DNA of 64,000 nt from Circinella umbellata (Eukaryota; Mucoromycota; Mucoromycetes; Mucorales; Lichtheimiaceae), in assembly GCA_025093555.1 (NCBI GenBank), contig JAIWNF010000012.1, forward strand, positions 558,001 to 622,000. The letters run 5' to 3'. Below, one piece after another: positions 12,448 to 24,600 of the stretch (positions are counted from its first letter, which is position 1; every line of letters starts with the position of its first letter). A program made the translations under genes and the position numbers. Under the pieces are notes generated by a model. That model did not search any database and was not told where the DNA came from. It was given only the letters and a program-made list of their open reading frames with translations.

Positions 12448-13532
12448 TTACTTTAATTTCTTTGACTTTCTTATGCCGGTTGTGCTTGCTGTTGGAGTTT
12501 GCTTTATTTCAGCTTCCTTAACTTCAGTGGTGTCATTAATAGTATCCTATATCATCAAAAGTAAATTAATTTGATATATGTTAATGAATAAATTTGCAAA
12601 ATAAATTTAAATACATATGAATTCTTACAGCAGTTGCTTCCTCTACAAGTCGTGCTCTTTCTTCTTGGAATGCTACAACTTCAACTGTTAAATTATAAGT
12701 GTGTCGTAAAATTCTATACGTGGTTGTAAAATTTTAATGAATCAAATTTTTGACTTATGTTACCCCAATATTATATATATCAAAGAAACTTACAAAGTCA
12801 GAAATAAAGTTGAACCTGTCAAATACATGTTTCTTTGTGCATAAAATTTCTTTGCAGAATAGGTAGAATCTCCTCTTGCATCGTGAATTACTTGAGCTCC
12901 TGCTATACTATTTACATTGTCATCACGACCCATTTGTAATAATGCATCATCGATTGTTTTAAGTCGATTAACAGAATCTGGGCATAATAATAAAAAAATA
13001 AGTTTTTTTTTGTATCAGTACATCATTTTGGCCCCACTCATTTTACTATTATAGAGGCTTTGTTTATTATACTCACCTATAAAGAGTACCAATATAAATC
13101 TGTGATGTAAAGTAATTTGCAGGTTTTAATATTATTTTTTATCTTTCAACTGTAGCTTATCTTAAAAATTAACTTACCCAAATACAATTTTGAGTGTATA
13201 TTTAACATGGGCCATCTAACACAGCAAAAAGATATATGTATATATATAAATAGGTGAGATGACTAGGATAAGAAGAAAAATTGTAATACATTATTTAATT
13301 ACTTACAATGGGTGATCGTGACAAAAATTGAAAACCTTTTTTTCTCCATTCTGTTGGTAACGGTATCATCAGCAAGAAAAAGAAAAGTAACTATTTGATA
13401 AATAATTATTAGTTTATTACTCATGCATAAATGGCTTTTGAACAAGTACATGTTATTGATAAAGGGATCATCATTTTCAATATATACCTCAAGTAATAAT
13501 ATTAAGAATACAAGTGTATAGTAAAGTGTCAT
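12448..13532 (-). CDS. BAP31/Yet-family ER membrane protein
   Basis: Seven small exons (13488-13532, 13307-13390, 13178-13215, 13077-13099, 12794-12977, 12629-12713, 12448-12546) join in phase to 185 residues, near the size of yeast Yet1/Yet3. The N-terminus (MTLYYTLVFLILLLE) and the LMIPLPTEWRKK segment match the first membrane span and following loop of the family. HVKYTLKIVFGFILVLFID is a second span, and FYAQRNMYLTGSTLFLTL is the family hallmark and third span. A Glu/Arg/Val helix (AFQEERARLVEEATA) suggests a coiled coil. The protein ends Lys-Lys-Leu-Lys, a dilysine ER-retrieval signal as in BAP31. Family proteins act in ER export and quality control of membrane proteins. The fourth exon is just 23 nt. 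Confidence 0.93.
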
Positions 13533-14970
13533 GTTGTTTTTTTCACAAAAATAAAAAAAAAATGAAAAAAAAGAAAAAGAAAAAGAGGTTGGTTTTTGTA
13601 AACCCATGTTTCCATACATTATAAAGTAAAAAGAAAAAACCAAAATTAGTCAAGGGGGGTAAGAACCTTCGACGAATAAAATTAGTTCTTTACTTTTTGT
13701 TTTATATTTATCGAGATTCTACCTATATTGGAAAGGGTTATAATAGTGGTCATCTAATGACCTCTTACTAATTTATACGATTCATACATACTTTATTTGA
13801 ACTCTTCTGACATAAGTACAATACAAGAATTTTCAAGAATTTAGCCGCAGATATAACAGTATCCTTTTTGTAGTATGTAGATAACTTGAACAGTAGAAAC
13901 ATAGCCATGTTGCTATTGTTCCACTTTTTTTCTTGGGAGATACCAATATGTACAGTAATCGACAATAAAATTGAGAAAGGGAAAATAAGATGTATGATAC
14001 TATTATGGGTGGGTTTGGGACAGAACCAGAACAACAAAGAAAATTTATAAACATAAAAGCTGCTGTAAATAAGTATATTTTAGTATATACTCTAAAAGCA
14101 TTAACTTTTTTTCGGATTATCATATGAGTAAACCATTATAAGGCCGTTTTACGAGGTAGAGAAGGATAAAATATGTTCATATTATCCGCCTTCTCAGTTT
14201 CAAGAAAATTTTACTGATATTTTCTCGAAAGCCAGTGCTATTCACACAAAAATCAGAAAAATTATTGAGTTATTATATATCTTTTCAAGGTGATTGTGGT
14301 ATCTTTACTAGGGTAAATATGTAGTGATATTTTATTGCTGTCTTAATCAAAATATATTATCGACATTTTTCAAGTACAAGTACTAGAACTTGTAATATAT
14401 AGCTATAACAAACATTTATATATCAGTTACTATCTTTTGTTCATTCAAGTGCATATTATAGTATTTACTTATTTATCGACAAAAGTGAAGTTACTGTATA
14501 TTCGATCCCATTGTTGACACCTTGTACAGTAATCAGCGACAATTATGATACTTTTTTCTACATCTGTACGAAAGAACTCTGGAGATATAGTGCTTTTTAT
14601 GATAAAGTATATTCATCATTAGGATGCTACTTAGATGGTTCAGATCAAGGAATAAAATACTGAAAGTTAAAAAGAAAACTCTAGTCTAACTACTTCATGC
14701 TTTCATTGTTATTTTTATGTACTACCTTGCAAAAAATAAGTACAGCACTTATCTTCTTTGATGGTTTTTTCTTCTGAATTGAAAATAAATTGTGCTCGAA
14801 TGAGTGATGTAAAAATGTTTTCTATGAATTCTATTGTTTGTAACTGTATATGGAAAATTTACAATGAAAAATAAAAAGAAAATACAGGAATAATATACGT
14901 ATAGAAGAGAATGGCGAGCGAATAATAAATAATATATATCTGCATAACAGAATATAGTATCGAACGACGA
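13533..14970. other. 1.4-kb intergenic block
   Basis: The stretch between the BAP31-like gene start and the M13 peptidase stop is AT-rich. I see no credible exon in it on either strand; apparent frames are short and of low complexity. Confidence 0.5.
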
Positions 14971-17900
14971 CTACCATATAACGCATTTCTTTTCAGGGTT
15001 CATCGGACTCCCTTTAGGACACTGAAAGACATTTGCAAAATCGAGCGAATTTTGAACTGTCCCAATTACACGATAACGGTCCGGTGAATGAACATCGGTG
15101 TAAACCTAATAAAGTAGTATTATATTTATTATTATTATTATTATTATCAGCGTGATTACGTATTACTTTTACGTGAAAGTCATTATCAATTACTTTTTGC
15201 ATTAACGCTTCAGGTCGTGCAACAGAACACCATGTTCTTGCAAAATTTATATAAAACAAAGCTTCTGGAGAAAGGTCAATGCCAGGTAATCTGACATCCT
15301 GTTTTCCTGATAATTTTTCATTATTCCAGGCATCTTGAAAAGCCTGATATGAAGCAGCAATACCACCATTATCAGCTAGGTTTTCCCCAAGTGTAAGCTA
15401 TATAATTGTTAATATTATTAGCATATTAAGACTCGAAGAATTTGTGTATTTTCCTTTTATTATGATCGTATTACCTGACCGTTTACGTTGACAGATTTTC
15501 CATTGGGAGCTTCAACAGTAAATTTATCATACTGCTCTACAAAACATTGTGATTGATCTTCAAAATGTTTCGAAGTTTCTGGACTCCACCAGTCTTCTAG
15601 TTTCCCATCACCGTTATACATTCTTCCAGAACTATCAAATGCATGCTAAATCGCCCGGTAAAAAGTTACGTATTAATAACGATAATTTTGATGCCGAAAC
15701 TTATTTCCAAAAAATAAATTAGAGATTTTTCTCACTGTTAATTCATGTCCAACTATTGCTCCCATGCTTCCATAATTAAGATACCAAGGAGCTCCATAGT
15801 TATAAAATGGTACTTGTAATATACCAGCTGGTACAGCTATCTATATAATGCATACACGATGATTTTCACGTCAAAGTGATGTTTAATATATTTGTACGTA
15901 ACGTATTAATTTATAAATTATAATTATTTTTCTTACCTCATTTGTATTTGGACTATAATAAGCATTTACTTGGGATGGGCTCATACCCCATTCATCTTTG
16001 TCAACAGGCTTACCAACTTTTGACCACGATTTTCTAACAAACCAACCCATAATTGATAACTCATTTTCAAAAAAAGATTTCTTTTTAATCTTGATTGGAG
16101 CATAATAATCACGCAATACTTCAGGTGACCGTATATCAGGAGAAACAATGCTGTATGCGATTTTATGCTTGATTTTTCCAACCTTTTCAATTGCTGCTTG
16201 GCGTGTTTCTGGGTCGAGCCAGTCGAGATCATTCAAACGCTTCAACCAGACTTCATGTATTTGAGTAACAAAATCATCAACTTGTTTTCGTTCTTCTTCA
16301 TCGCCAGCAAATCGACGCATCACAAAGTATCTTCCTATCGTATGTCCAAACGATCTGACTACATTATTAACACATGTGTGAGAACGTACTGGTAATTCAA
16401 AGGATCCGCTAGAAATCTTGGCCCATGCATGTCTCCATATTCGTCTTGTATCTGTATCTATTGCATATAACCATGTTTTTAAAACGTTGATCATGAAAAA
16501 GTCTTGCATGGTTTGTAAGTCAACACCTTCTTCAGAAGACAATGGTGATAAAAGCCAATTGTTCAAGTCTGTAAAGTAGGATGGTGTATTAACAATGAAG
16601 GTCTCAGGCTCAGGGGTGCCTTCGGGTATAAGTGATTTGAAAAGTTTGCTCCAATTGATGAATGGATATTTTCCCTGTATTTCTGTCAAGGACATTGGAT
16701 TATATAATTTTGTTGGGTCCTGTAGTTGATCTCTAGAATGTGTACGTAGCACGTTGTTAGCAGGCATTCATCATTAATAAAACTCTGACGTGGTAGAAAT
16801 TCATAACAGGAGTATGCTGTCTACAATAAATATTTTTTTAGTCACTTACTCTTTTAAGGTAATATTGGCTAATTTTGATTCCAATTTAACTATTCGGTTT
16901 ACTAAGTCTTGAATTTGTTCATTCGAAAGTAACTGAAAATTTGACTCTTGAGCCTTTTGTTGTTGTAGTCGCTGCAACTCACTGTCTGTTTTATTGTTGT
17001 CTTTCCCGATCATTGCAGTTAGTAATTCGACAAGACCACTACGGTAAATATTTAAAATATCCTCTTGCTCATAATACTCTTTCGATGGAAGCGACAATTC
17101 TGGTTGGCTAATTTGAATAATATTATTGTCGGGATATTTGTCATCCGCACCGATACTAACAGAAACAATTGTTTCAATTCCCTGTTGAAATAATCCAATC
17201 AATGCATTGGTGAGCATATCAGCATATTGCGTGTTGAATGATATTCTTCTCTGCCTGTTGTCTTCTATTATTAATGTTTCAGGCACCGAAAAGTCTTTAA
17301 ATAATTTAGAAACCATGGGGTATACTGGAGTAGCACCAAGAGTATCAATATTTTTCACATCCATGCAAGAATTATAGTAATCTTGTATCTGGTGGAAGTT
17401 CTGTTTGTCAATATTTGATTGATCATCCACGTTGTCATAACCATTTTTCTTGGTAGAATTTGAATTATTGATCAGATCATTATAAGTGCCTTGTAAAATA
17501 TTACTAATTATGTCTGTATTTTCTTCATTGACATTATTGAATGTCCCAACAGCTTTTTTTTTCAAATATAATATTGGGTGTCGTATATTAAGTAGGAAAT
17601 AATGAAGTTATTTAAAAATTTTACTTGGAAGATAATGGATTCATTACTTTATTTATTTTCAATCGATGCCATTTACCTGCTTTGTCATCTGGAATGTGAG
17701 CATTTTTCGTCCAAGCACCACCTGTTATTATTGTTGCTTGTTATTATGTGTTTTCTATAATGACTACTATAATCATACTAATAATGATACAACTTATGAA
17801 CTTACATGCATATTGATAAAAATCTGTACATGGGTCAACATTGAAATCAACATAATCTTTCACTGATTTAGCAGCATCGATACAAGCCTGGGTCTGACAC

Positions 17901-17971
17901 TCTGTAACATTGGAAACACTGAATGCCATTGGTGCAAGTACAGGACTTGCACCAACGAAAAAGTTTAGCAT
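14971..17971 (-). CDS. M13-family (neprilysin-like) zinc metallopeptidase
   Basis: Eight exons (17806-17971, 17677-17721, 16850-17552, 15937-16732, 15736-15840, 15475-15645, 15167-15397, 14971-15105) give 783 residues, typical of M13 ectoenzymes. The start of the mature part ([15 protein letters not shown]) fits the family. The substrate-binding Asn-Ala-Tyr is at 561-563 (VNAYYSP) and the zinc motif His602-Glu-Leu-Thr-His606 follows. The third ligand motif is Glu667-Asn-Leu-Ala-Asp671, and the end reads [11 protein letters not shown]. Family members cleave peptides outside the cell or in the secretory lumen. The N-terminus is short and only weakly hydrophobic, so signal peptide or anchor is uncertain and an upstream exon may be missing. 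Phase-0 introns cut the protein between Thr605 and His606 and just before the ENLAD motif. A variable poly-Ser/Asn/Lys loop sits near residue 120. Confidence 0.93.
15123..15148. repeat. (ATT)n tract in an M13 peptidase intron
   Basis: About eight ATT units lie in the last intron of the peptidase gene (15106-15166). Confidence 0.85.
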
Positions 17972-18646
17972 TAGAGTGGTCGTCCGGTGGCAAAATATAA
18001 AGGAAACCAAGTATACAAAAATGTAAGTAATTAAAGAAGGAAGAGAGAAAACGAGAAAAAAGAAAAATAGTTTAGACCCCTCCTCCTCACCTGCTTTTAA
18101 AAAACCATCAATCCGTAGTGGAATGCTTTTTCGCGCGGATAATTGACCCAATGTAGAAATTCCTTACCCCTTTTTTTCATGCCAGCTAACTTTATGCATG
18201 TATATATCATATAGTCGCTGTTAGTAATCAATGGAACTCAAAAGTACATTGTATACGAGTTGTTTAGTATTATAGAATATTTCATCCTTGTAGTATCATA
18301 AGACATACAATATTGATGATTAACTTTTGCATTTACTGGTGTGCGTAGAATATTAATATTAATTGAGCCGATAAAAAGTTACATTAATCACCTGTTTATT
18401 TGTTTACTGGACTCGATTAAGCAACACTCGCAAAAAAAAAGGTACTGCTACTTGGCTACGCGTTATTTATTTCTAACAGCAATTACAAAATAATTTGAAA
18501 AACAACTGCTTTTCCATATATTCATATTTTAACAAGATAACTAATGACCAACGGAAAAAAAAAATCACTCTCTTAAATATTATTACCATTACTACTGTTC
18601 TCTCCAGCATTGCTGAGCGACTTCTAATAGCCGGAAAAATAAAACA
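17972..18646. promoter_or_regulatory. Shared divergent promoter region
   Basis: A 675-bp gap separates the start codons of the M13 peptidase (leftward) and the RasGAP gene (rightward), so it must carry both promoters. No specific factor site is recognised. The RasGAP start, however, rests on family fit of a short first exon. Confidence 0.45.
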
Positions 18647-21600
18647 ATGATTGCGGAAAAGACGCTCATTATGAGCATGGTGGAACGTCTTGAAGCTGAA
18701 GTATGAATGGGCGAAATGGAGGAAAAAATAGATGTTGAATCGGTTAATAATACATTCCCTACTGGATGATCATTGAAAATATACGGGGTTTTATAGCTTC
18801 CTTGTAATAAAGAAGGCACTGGCAATGATCTTGATCAAGCAGAGTATATAGATCCTTTTATACTTCGAAGGTAATGATATTAGTAATATACAATTATAAT
18901 AGTTAACTCACTTTTATTCACGGTTAATATTGTTCCTTGTGATATAGTGGTGTAAGAGCTTTTTATATGCCAGCAGTTTTGCCTTGTAAAAAGGAACATT
19001 CGCTAGGTGAAATAGTTCATACACTGGTTGAACTTTCAAGTTATCGTTTGACAACCGTTGCTGAGGCAATTGTTGGAGCATTAGAAAGAGTTCCTATTAG
19101 TAAAGTAAGCTAAACATACTGATTTATATTACTTCTCATTTCACATACTAATTATATAAACATAAGAGTCGTTCTACTGTAGCATTTAACGACGAATTTA
19201 CATCTTCCCAAATGCTAAACTCACAGTATTTTCTCGTGTGTTTACTTTCATCGTGTCTCCAACAGTGGCGAGAAAAGAATCCAGGCAGTTTAACTGATCA
19301 TCCAGAGGTAGCAGAAACACAATGTAGGCGTCCATATGGACATTGTTTAACTGACTCAGACAATATCCAGCGACCCAATGTGGCGTTGGATGATAAGGTG
19401 GCCAACCGCATATTGGCCACCATATCACCTTTTTTACGACAGCCGCCGCGTACAGCGACTGCTATTAATAGGGAACTTGAACATCGCTCACTCTTATTAT
19501 GTAAACGCGCTGATCAAGGACAGTCAATATTTACCGAAACATACAATTGCATGACTGTTAGCGAACATTATACAGCCGAGACTTTGCTTCTAACAAGACT
19601 TTATGTTATTGCGGGTCGAGTAGCTTTTTATATCAGTATTGATAACTGGTGTATCACTTATAACAGAATCAAATCTAGGTTAGAAGCTTTGGCACATAAA
19701 CCCAGTAGTGTAGATGAAGTTCCACATATAGGTGAGGTACAATTGATGGAATGTGCTGCACTGAATAAAGAGCGATTGAGCAAGATTCTTGAACGTAAGA
19801 TAAAATGCCATTATTTCTTCTCGTTATGATTGTTTGTTTGGTTGGGAATAATCAAACAAGTTAGTTCATCACAAATAAAGGTATAATAGGACTTACCGAT
19901 TTTATTGTTTATAATTCTTCTTTAAAGTCCTTCAACAAACCGTACCGTCTATGAAACAGTCAATAAAACGTCATCTTAGTTTGATTTCTTATAGAGCAAT
20001 TTGGGGTTGGATTGAAGCATTTAATGAAGAATTTATTCAGCTTTATAGAGAAAAAGGCCGAATTGATGGAAGTCCGGAATTTTTATTTTTACTTTGTCAA
20101 GACACCTCGATGAGGAAGGAGAAGGAATTATTATGGCCATTTCAAATGACGTTGTTGCTTATCTGTCCAGGTGTTCTGGAAGAAATCGGGGAGTATAATG
20201 GAGTAAAAGGAAGTGTTTTATCACGCTATCCATCAGTGGTATGTAATAGCTTCCGAAATAAACTCTTTTTTCCCTCCTTTGAGGTGTTGTGTGGGGCTCC
20301 TTCTATCTATATTTTTGGATGGTATGCTTTATATATTCATATGTACTGTACAATAGATTGCATTTGTTCGTATGATAAAAAAAATAGCATCTGGAGGAGA
20401 CAAGCGTAATGAAGAATTAGCCACTATTTGTGTACTTGATATTTGTCGAGCAGCATCGTACCTAAAATATGAAAAAGGGTCATCTGTATTACACGAATTA
20501 ATCATGACAGCAAAGAATGATATTCAAGATCGATTATTTGATATCAATAAACCTTTAATGGTTGACAAAATGTTTATGGCATCCAACGAACAATATGGAT
20601 TAGCAGCACAAGAACAACGTGGTGGTACGATGGTCGATACTCATTGTCTCTTAGTTACTGCATTGACAACCTTGTATAATCTTAATCCAAGAAAGGCGAT
20701 ACACAGCGTTTTCCCCATGTGTTTGGATAACCGCTCTCCCATTATTTACAAATCGGCTTTGGCAAGAGCACTGCGGATTTTGATCAACAATTCTCAAAAC
20801 AAAATGCAAGAGGATGATGCACACATATTCGGGTCTGACTTTTTTCATAATGTCATTTGTGAAACATTAAGACAAACTCTTATCAGCTATGTTACTAGTG
20901 TGGATGAATGCGATGTTAGTCGTGTGGTAATGAATCATTCTACTGGGAGTAATAACAATACAGCGGGAGATAATAAGAAGGCTGAAACTAAATCAATAAC
21001 AAGTCAAAATGCTGGTTTAGATTGTAATGAGAAGCTTCATGCAATATGGGAGTTATTAAATCTTTGTTCAACTGACCCTAAGTTAATCATTATGGTAAGA
21101 GAGCCAATTTGTTTTTTTTTATCAAACATAGTACTTTTTTTAAGACTCATTTCAAAACCAATACTAATTTATATAGGGAAGTAATAGTAATAGTAGTAGT
21201 AGTAGTAGTGATGATGCAGATGAAATAGTACGTACCGTAGATATATTGATTCAATGCATGCAACTAAAAAGCAAATCCATTATTTATCTGGCTACTGAAT
21301 GTATACGAAAAGTACATACTGAATTGTGTACTCCAATCGAGGGGGGATCTAACCCTTCTATGTCTTTCTTTTGGAAAATATCATCTAATATCATTGTGTA
21401 TTTTTCCAAAGAATTGCTTTCCCTTCGAAGTGTTCAAACTACCGAAACACTGATTTGCTTGCGTGCGGTTCATAGAATCTTAGTGGAACGCGTAAAATTT
21501 CTTCGTGGTGTGGATCAGGTTAGTAATAAAATAGTATGTGTAATCTACACACACACACGCATTATTCGTATCAGATGATGATATATATAAAACATCTTCA

Positions 21601-24600
21601 TATAGAAAAATGTATTGGAAGGGTGGGAAGCATCGGATTATTTACACGGGGCAATTACGCTGCATGTGTCCGGTCTCATCTGGTTAAATGCTCCTGATGG
21701 TGATGCATTACTAGGGAATCTTCTTATTATGAAGGAGTTTGGTAAAGAGATTGACTATCTCTTTGTCAGCAATAAACATACTCAAGCGGTTGGATTTCAA
21801 GCATTTCGAGTTCTTCTTGAAAACTATCCGATCTATCAGGAGTTAGCAAAATTAGACCACGGAACACGTCAAGGTCGTAAAGGAGCACAAAAACGGATAT
21901 GGCGTCTCTTACGCATGTTACCTCATGATTCTCCAGCATCATTGGTCGCCTGGAAAGAAGTTTGGAAACGGTGGAAACTAATAACTGAAACGTTGACATC
22001 ATTATATATACAATCCAGTACCTATAGCAGTGAACCGATAAGTCCTGGTAGTAGTCAGAGTTTAGGTAGTGGTAGTGCCGGCACTTTACCATCGCAATCA
22101 TCAACAGCTGCATTATCAGCAACACTAGGTGCACCAGGAGGTGTTAGCACTAATGGATCGGGTGGAGGATATCTTGATTTTCAAGAGTACCGGTCATCCG
22201 AACGTGGAGGAAACAGCAACAAAAGAAATGTTAGGTCGGGATGGAAATATAAGAAACGGTATACTCTCTGGTACAATTGTACTGGATTTCTAGCATCTCT
22301 TGCTGGTGTTTGTCTTGGAAAAAAACCGTTCAGTACAACAAGAAGCAAAGATGGTAAAAACAACAACAATGGGGACAACGTCAATTATTATCCAACGCTT
22401 GCTAACGAAGACACACAGCAGCAAGCAGTTGAGTTTATTCAAATAATGGTTCAACTATTATCTTGCAACGATGTTTTTATTCGCGAAAAAACAACTGAGA
22501 TTATCAGCAAAGAATTATCACCTGCAGTTCAAACACTGTTACTAGAGCAACTAGAACATTCATTAACAAGCTATGGACTACCTACGTCGATGAAATTTAA
22601 CTGTTTTATACTTGTCGAACAAATATGTGTTATTCTTTCGAGCTTTTTAGAAAATTCAACAAAGGAGCCCACCACCACTGCAGCCATATCATCACAAATA
22701 TTTGCCAATCTTGTCGATCAGTGTGCAACCTTTCTTTTATGTAAACCTGCAGATGTTAACAAAGCTACTTTAGCAACCGATGTTATTAGAATTAGACTAA
22801 GATTTTCACATCTTTGTGAATGTTTGATGACTTCCAAGAATAAAACGTCTTGGATTATGATACAGAAAGAATTCGTTTTACGTACAAAACTGCTTAATAC
22901 AATTATTGAATGGACGTGTGGATTTCAAACACCCCAAGTAAGTCATTATATTGATCTCTCAAAGAGTTTTGAATAAAGTTTCTTTTTTGCTAAATAAATA
23001 AATATACACGTGTCTTTTTTCATAGTCATATCAGCAACATATAAATGGACCTCCTGAAATTCCTGCCAGTGATCGAAGTAAGAGCATCACCACGCCTAGT
23101 GTAGCTACTGCTGCTGCTGCTGGTGTTACTGGAGATTTTTCACTTTATTCACCATCTGCGGTACCAACACCACGTTCTCCAATAATGAAAGATACAAATA
23201 TGACTCGCGAGCTGGAAGCAAAATGTATTCACGCTATGACATTTCTTTTGGATGGTCTTCCATTGCAACCCAATACACTGGGATATTTTGTCGGGACAGA
23301 AGAAAACTATTTGCAAGTGAAATCTCGCATGTTTAATCGGTATTTTACTTATTTTCATCAATTTCTTCAAGAATGCGTTGGACTGATTGCAGATAATCGT
23401 GCCAAGTCATTTTCGAAAAGGCAACAACAGCAACCAGCACCAACGTCAACAGCTACCCCTCCTGTGACAAGGGGAGGAAGCGGAGAAAGCGATTTATCGG
23501 CTATTCAACAATCACCTACATACCAATCTGGAACATCACCACATTCTTCGCAGTCGATAAGTTCAGCAACCTCGCCTAGATATTTTTTGGTATTTCTTTT
23601 TCGTTATCACTACTCTGTTCGTTATACAAGGTAGACTGATAAAGCTTACATTAATATTATCATTATGTCATAGAGTTCGAGTGAAGAAGGTGCAATTCAA
23701 CGTGCACTTGATGGAAAAGCATGTGCTATCGAAGCAATAGCAAATTTAGTTCATGCCAATTTAGATGTTGGCTTGAGTTCAGCATTGAAAATGGCATATG
23801 ATGATAATCTGAATATCCGATCTGCATATATGCAAATTATTACAGCTGTTCTTGAAAAAGGAGCTCAATTTGAAAACCTCTCTGCAACTATTAATGTCGA
23901 AAGATACGAAAGATTAATTGACGTAATGTATACACCAATCGTATAAATTTGCTGCAAAAAAAAAATCTAATGATACTTATACATATGTAACTGCTATATA
24001 TATACTAGATTCTTACAGATGAGTCAAATAATTTTGGTTTTGCTCGATTTTTATGTGAATGTTGTCAAGCATCTAATGCAGATGTGGCTGCTCGTTGTTT
24101 GCTTAGATGTTTTGCTTCGAGAAAAAAGACTGTAAGGGTTTTAATGATGATGATTGAAAAGGAAATTAATAATACGGGTAAGTAAACATATTGTTCATAT
24201 TTTATATTTCATTATAATGATATTCATTCTTATCAAACAAATAAATTAGACGATGAAGCAGAAATTTTACGTAGAACTACCATTACCACTCGACTATTAT
24301 CGTATCTTGCTGAAATCATTGGTACTCAATACATTCAACGGACATTGCATCCAGTATTTAGTGAGTTATCAAGAAAGATTTTGCCAGAAGGAACGACTTA
24401 CGAAGTCAATCCCTTACGAGTTGACGATGAAAGCATATCTCAAAACATCGAAAACGTGTCAGAAGCTGCTGATATGGTTCTAAATGCTATCTGTGCTTCC
24501 GCCAAAAATGCACCTCGGTAAGACTTAGATACATCACATCCAAACGTTTTTTATAATAGAAGAAAAAAAAAGATATAGTGTTGATATTGATATTAAAAAA

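Noticed and set aside
12371..12574. Plus-strand open frame after RdRP
   Set aside because: It overlaps the last BAP31-like exon on the other strand, which has clear homology and a dilysine tail.
18592..18825. Minus-strand open frame with a hydrophobic segment, possible N-terminal anchor exon of the M13 peptidase
   Set aside because: It has no ATG at its start, ends in its own stop, and lies antisense to the first RasGAP exons. I could not find a phase-consistent join to the peptidase.
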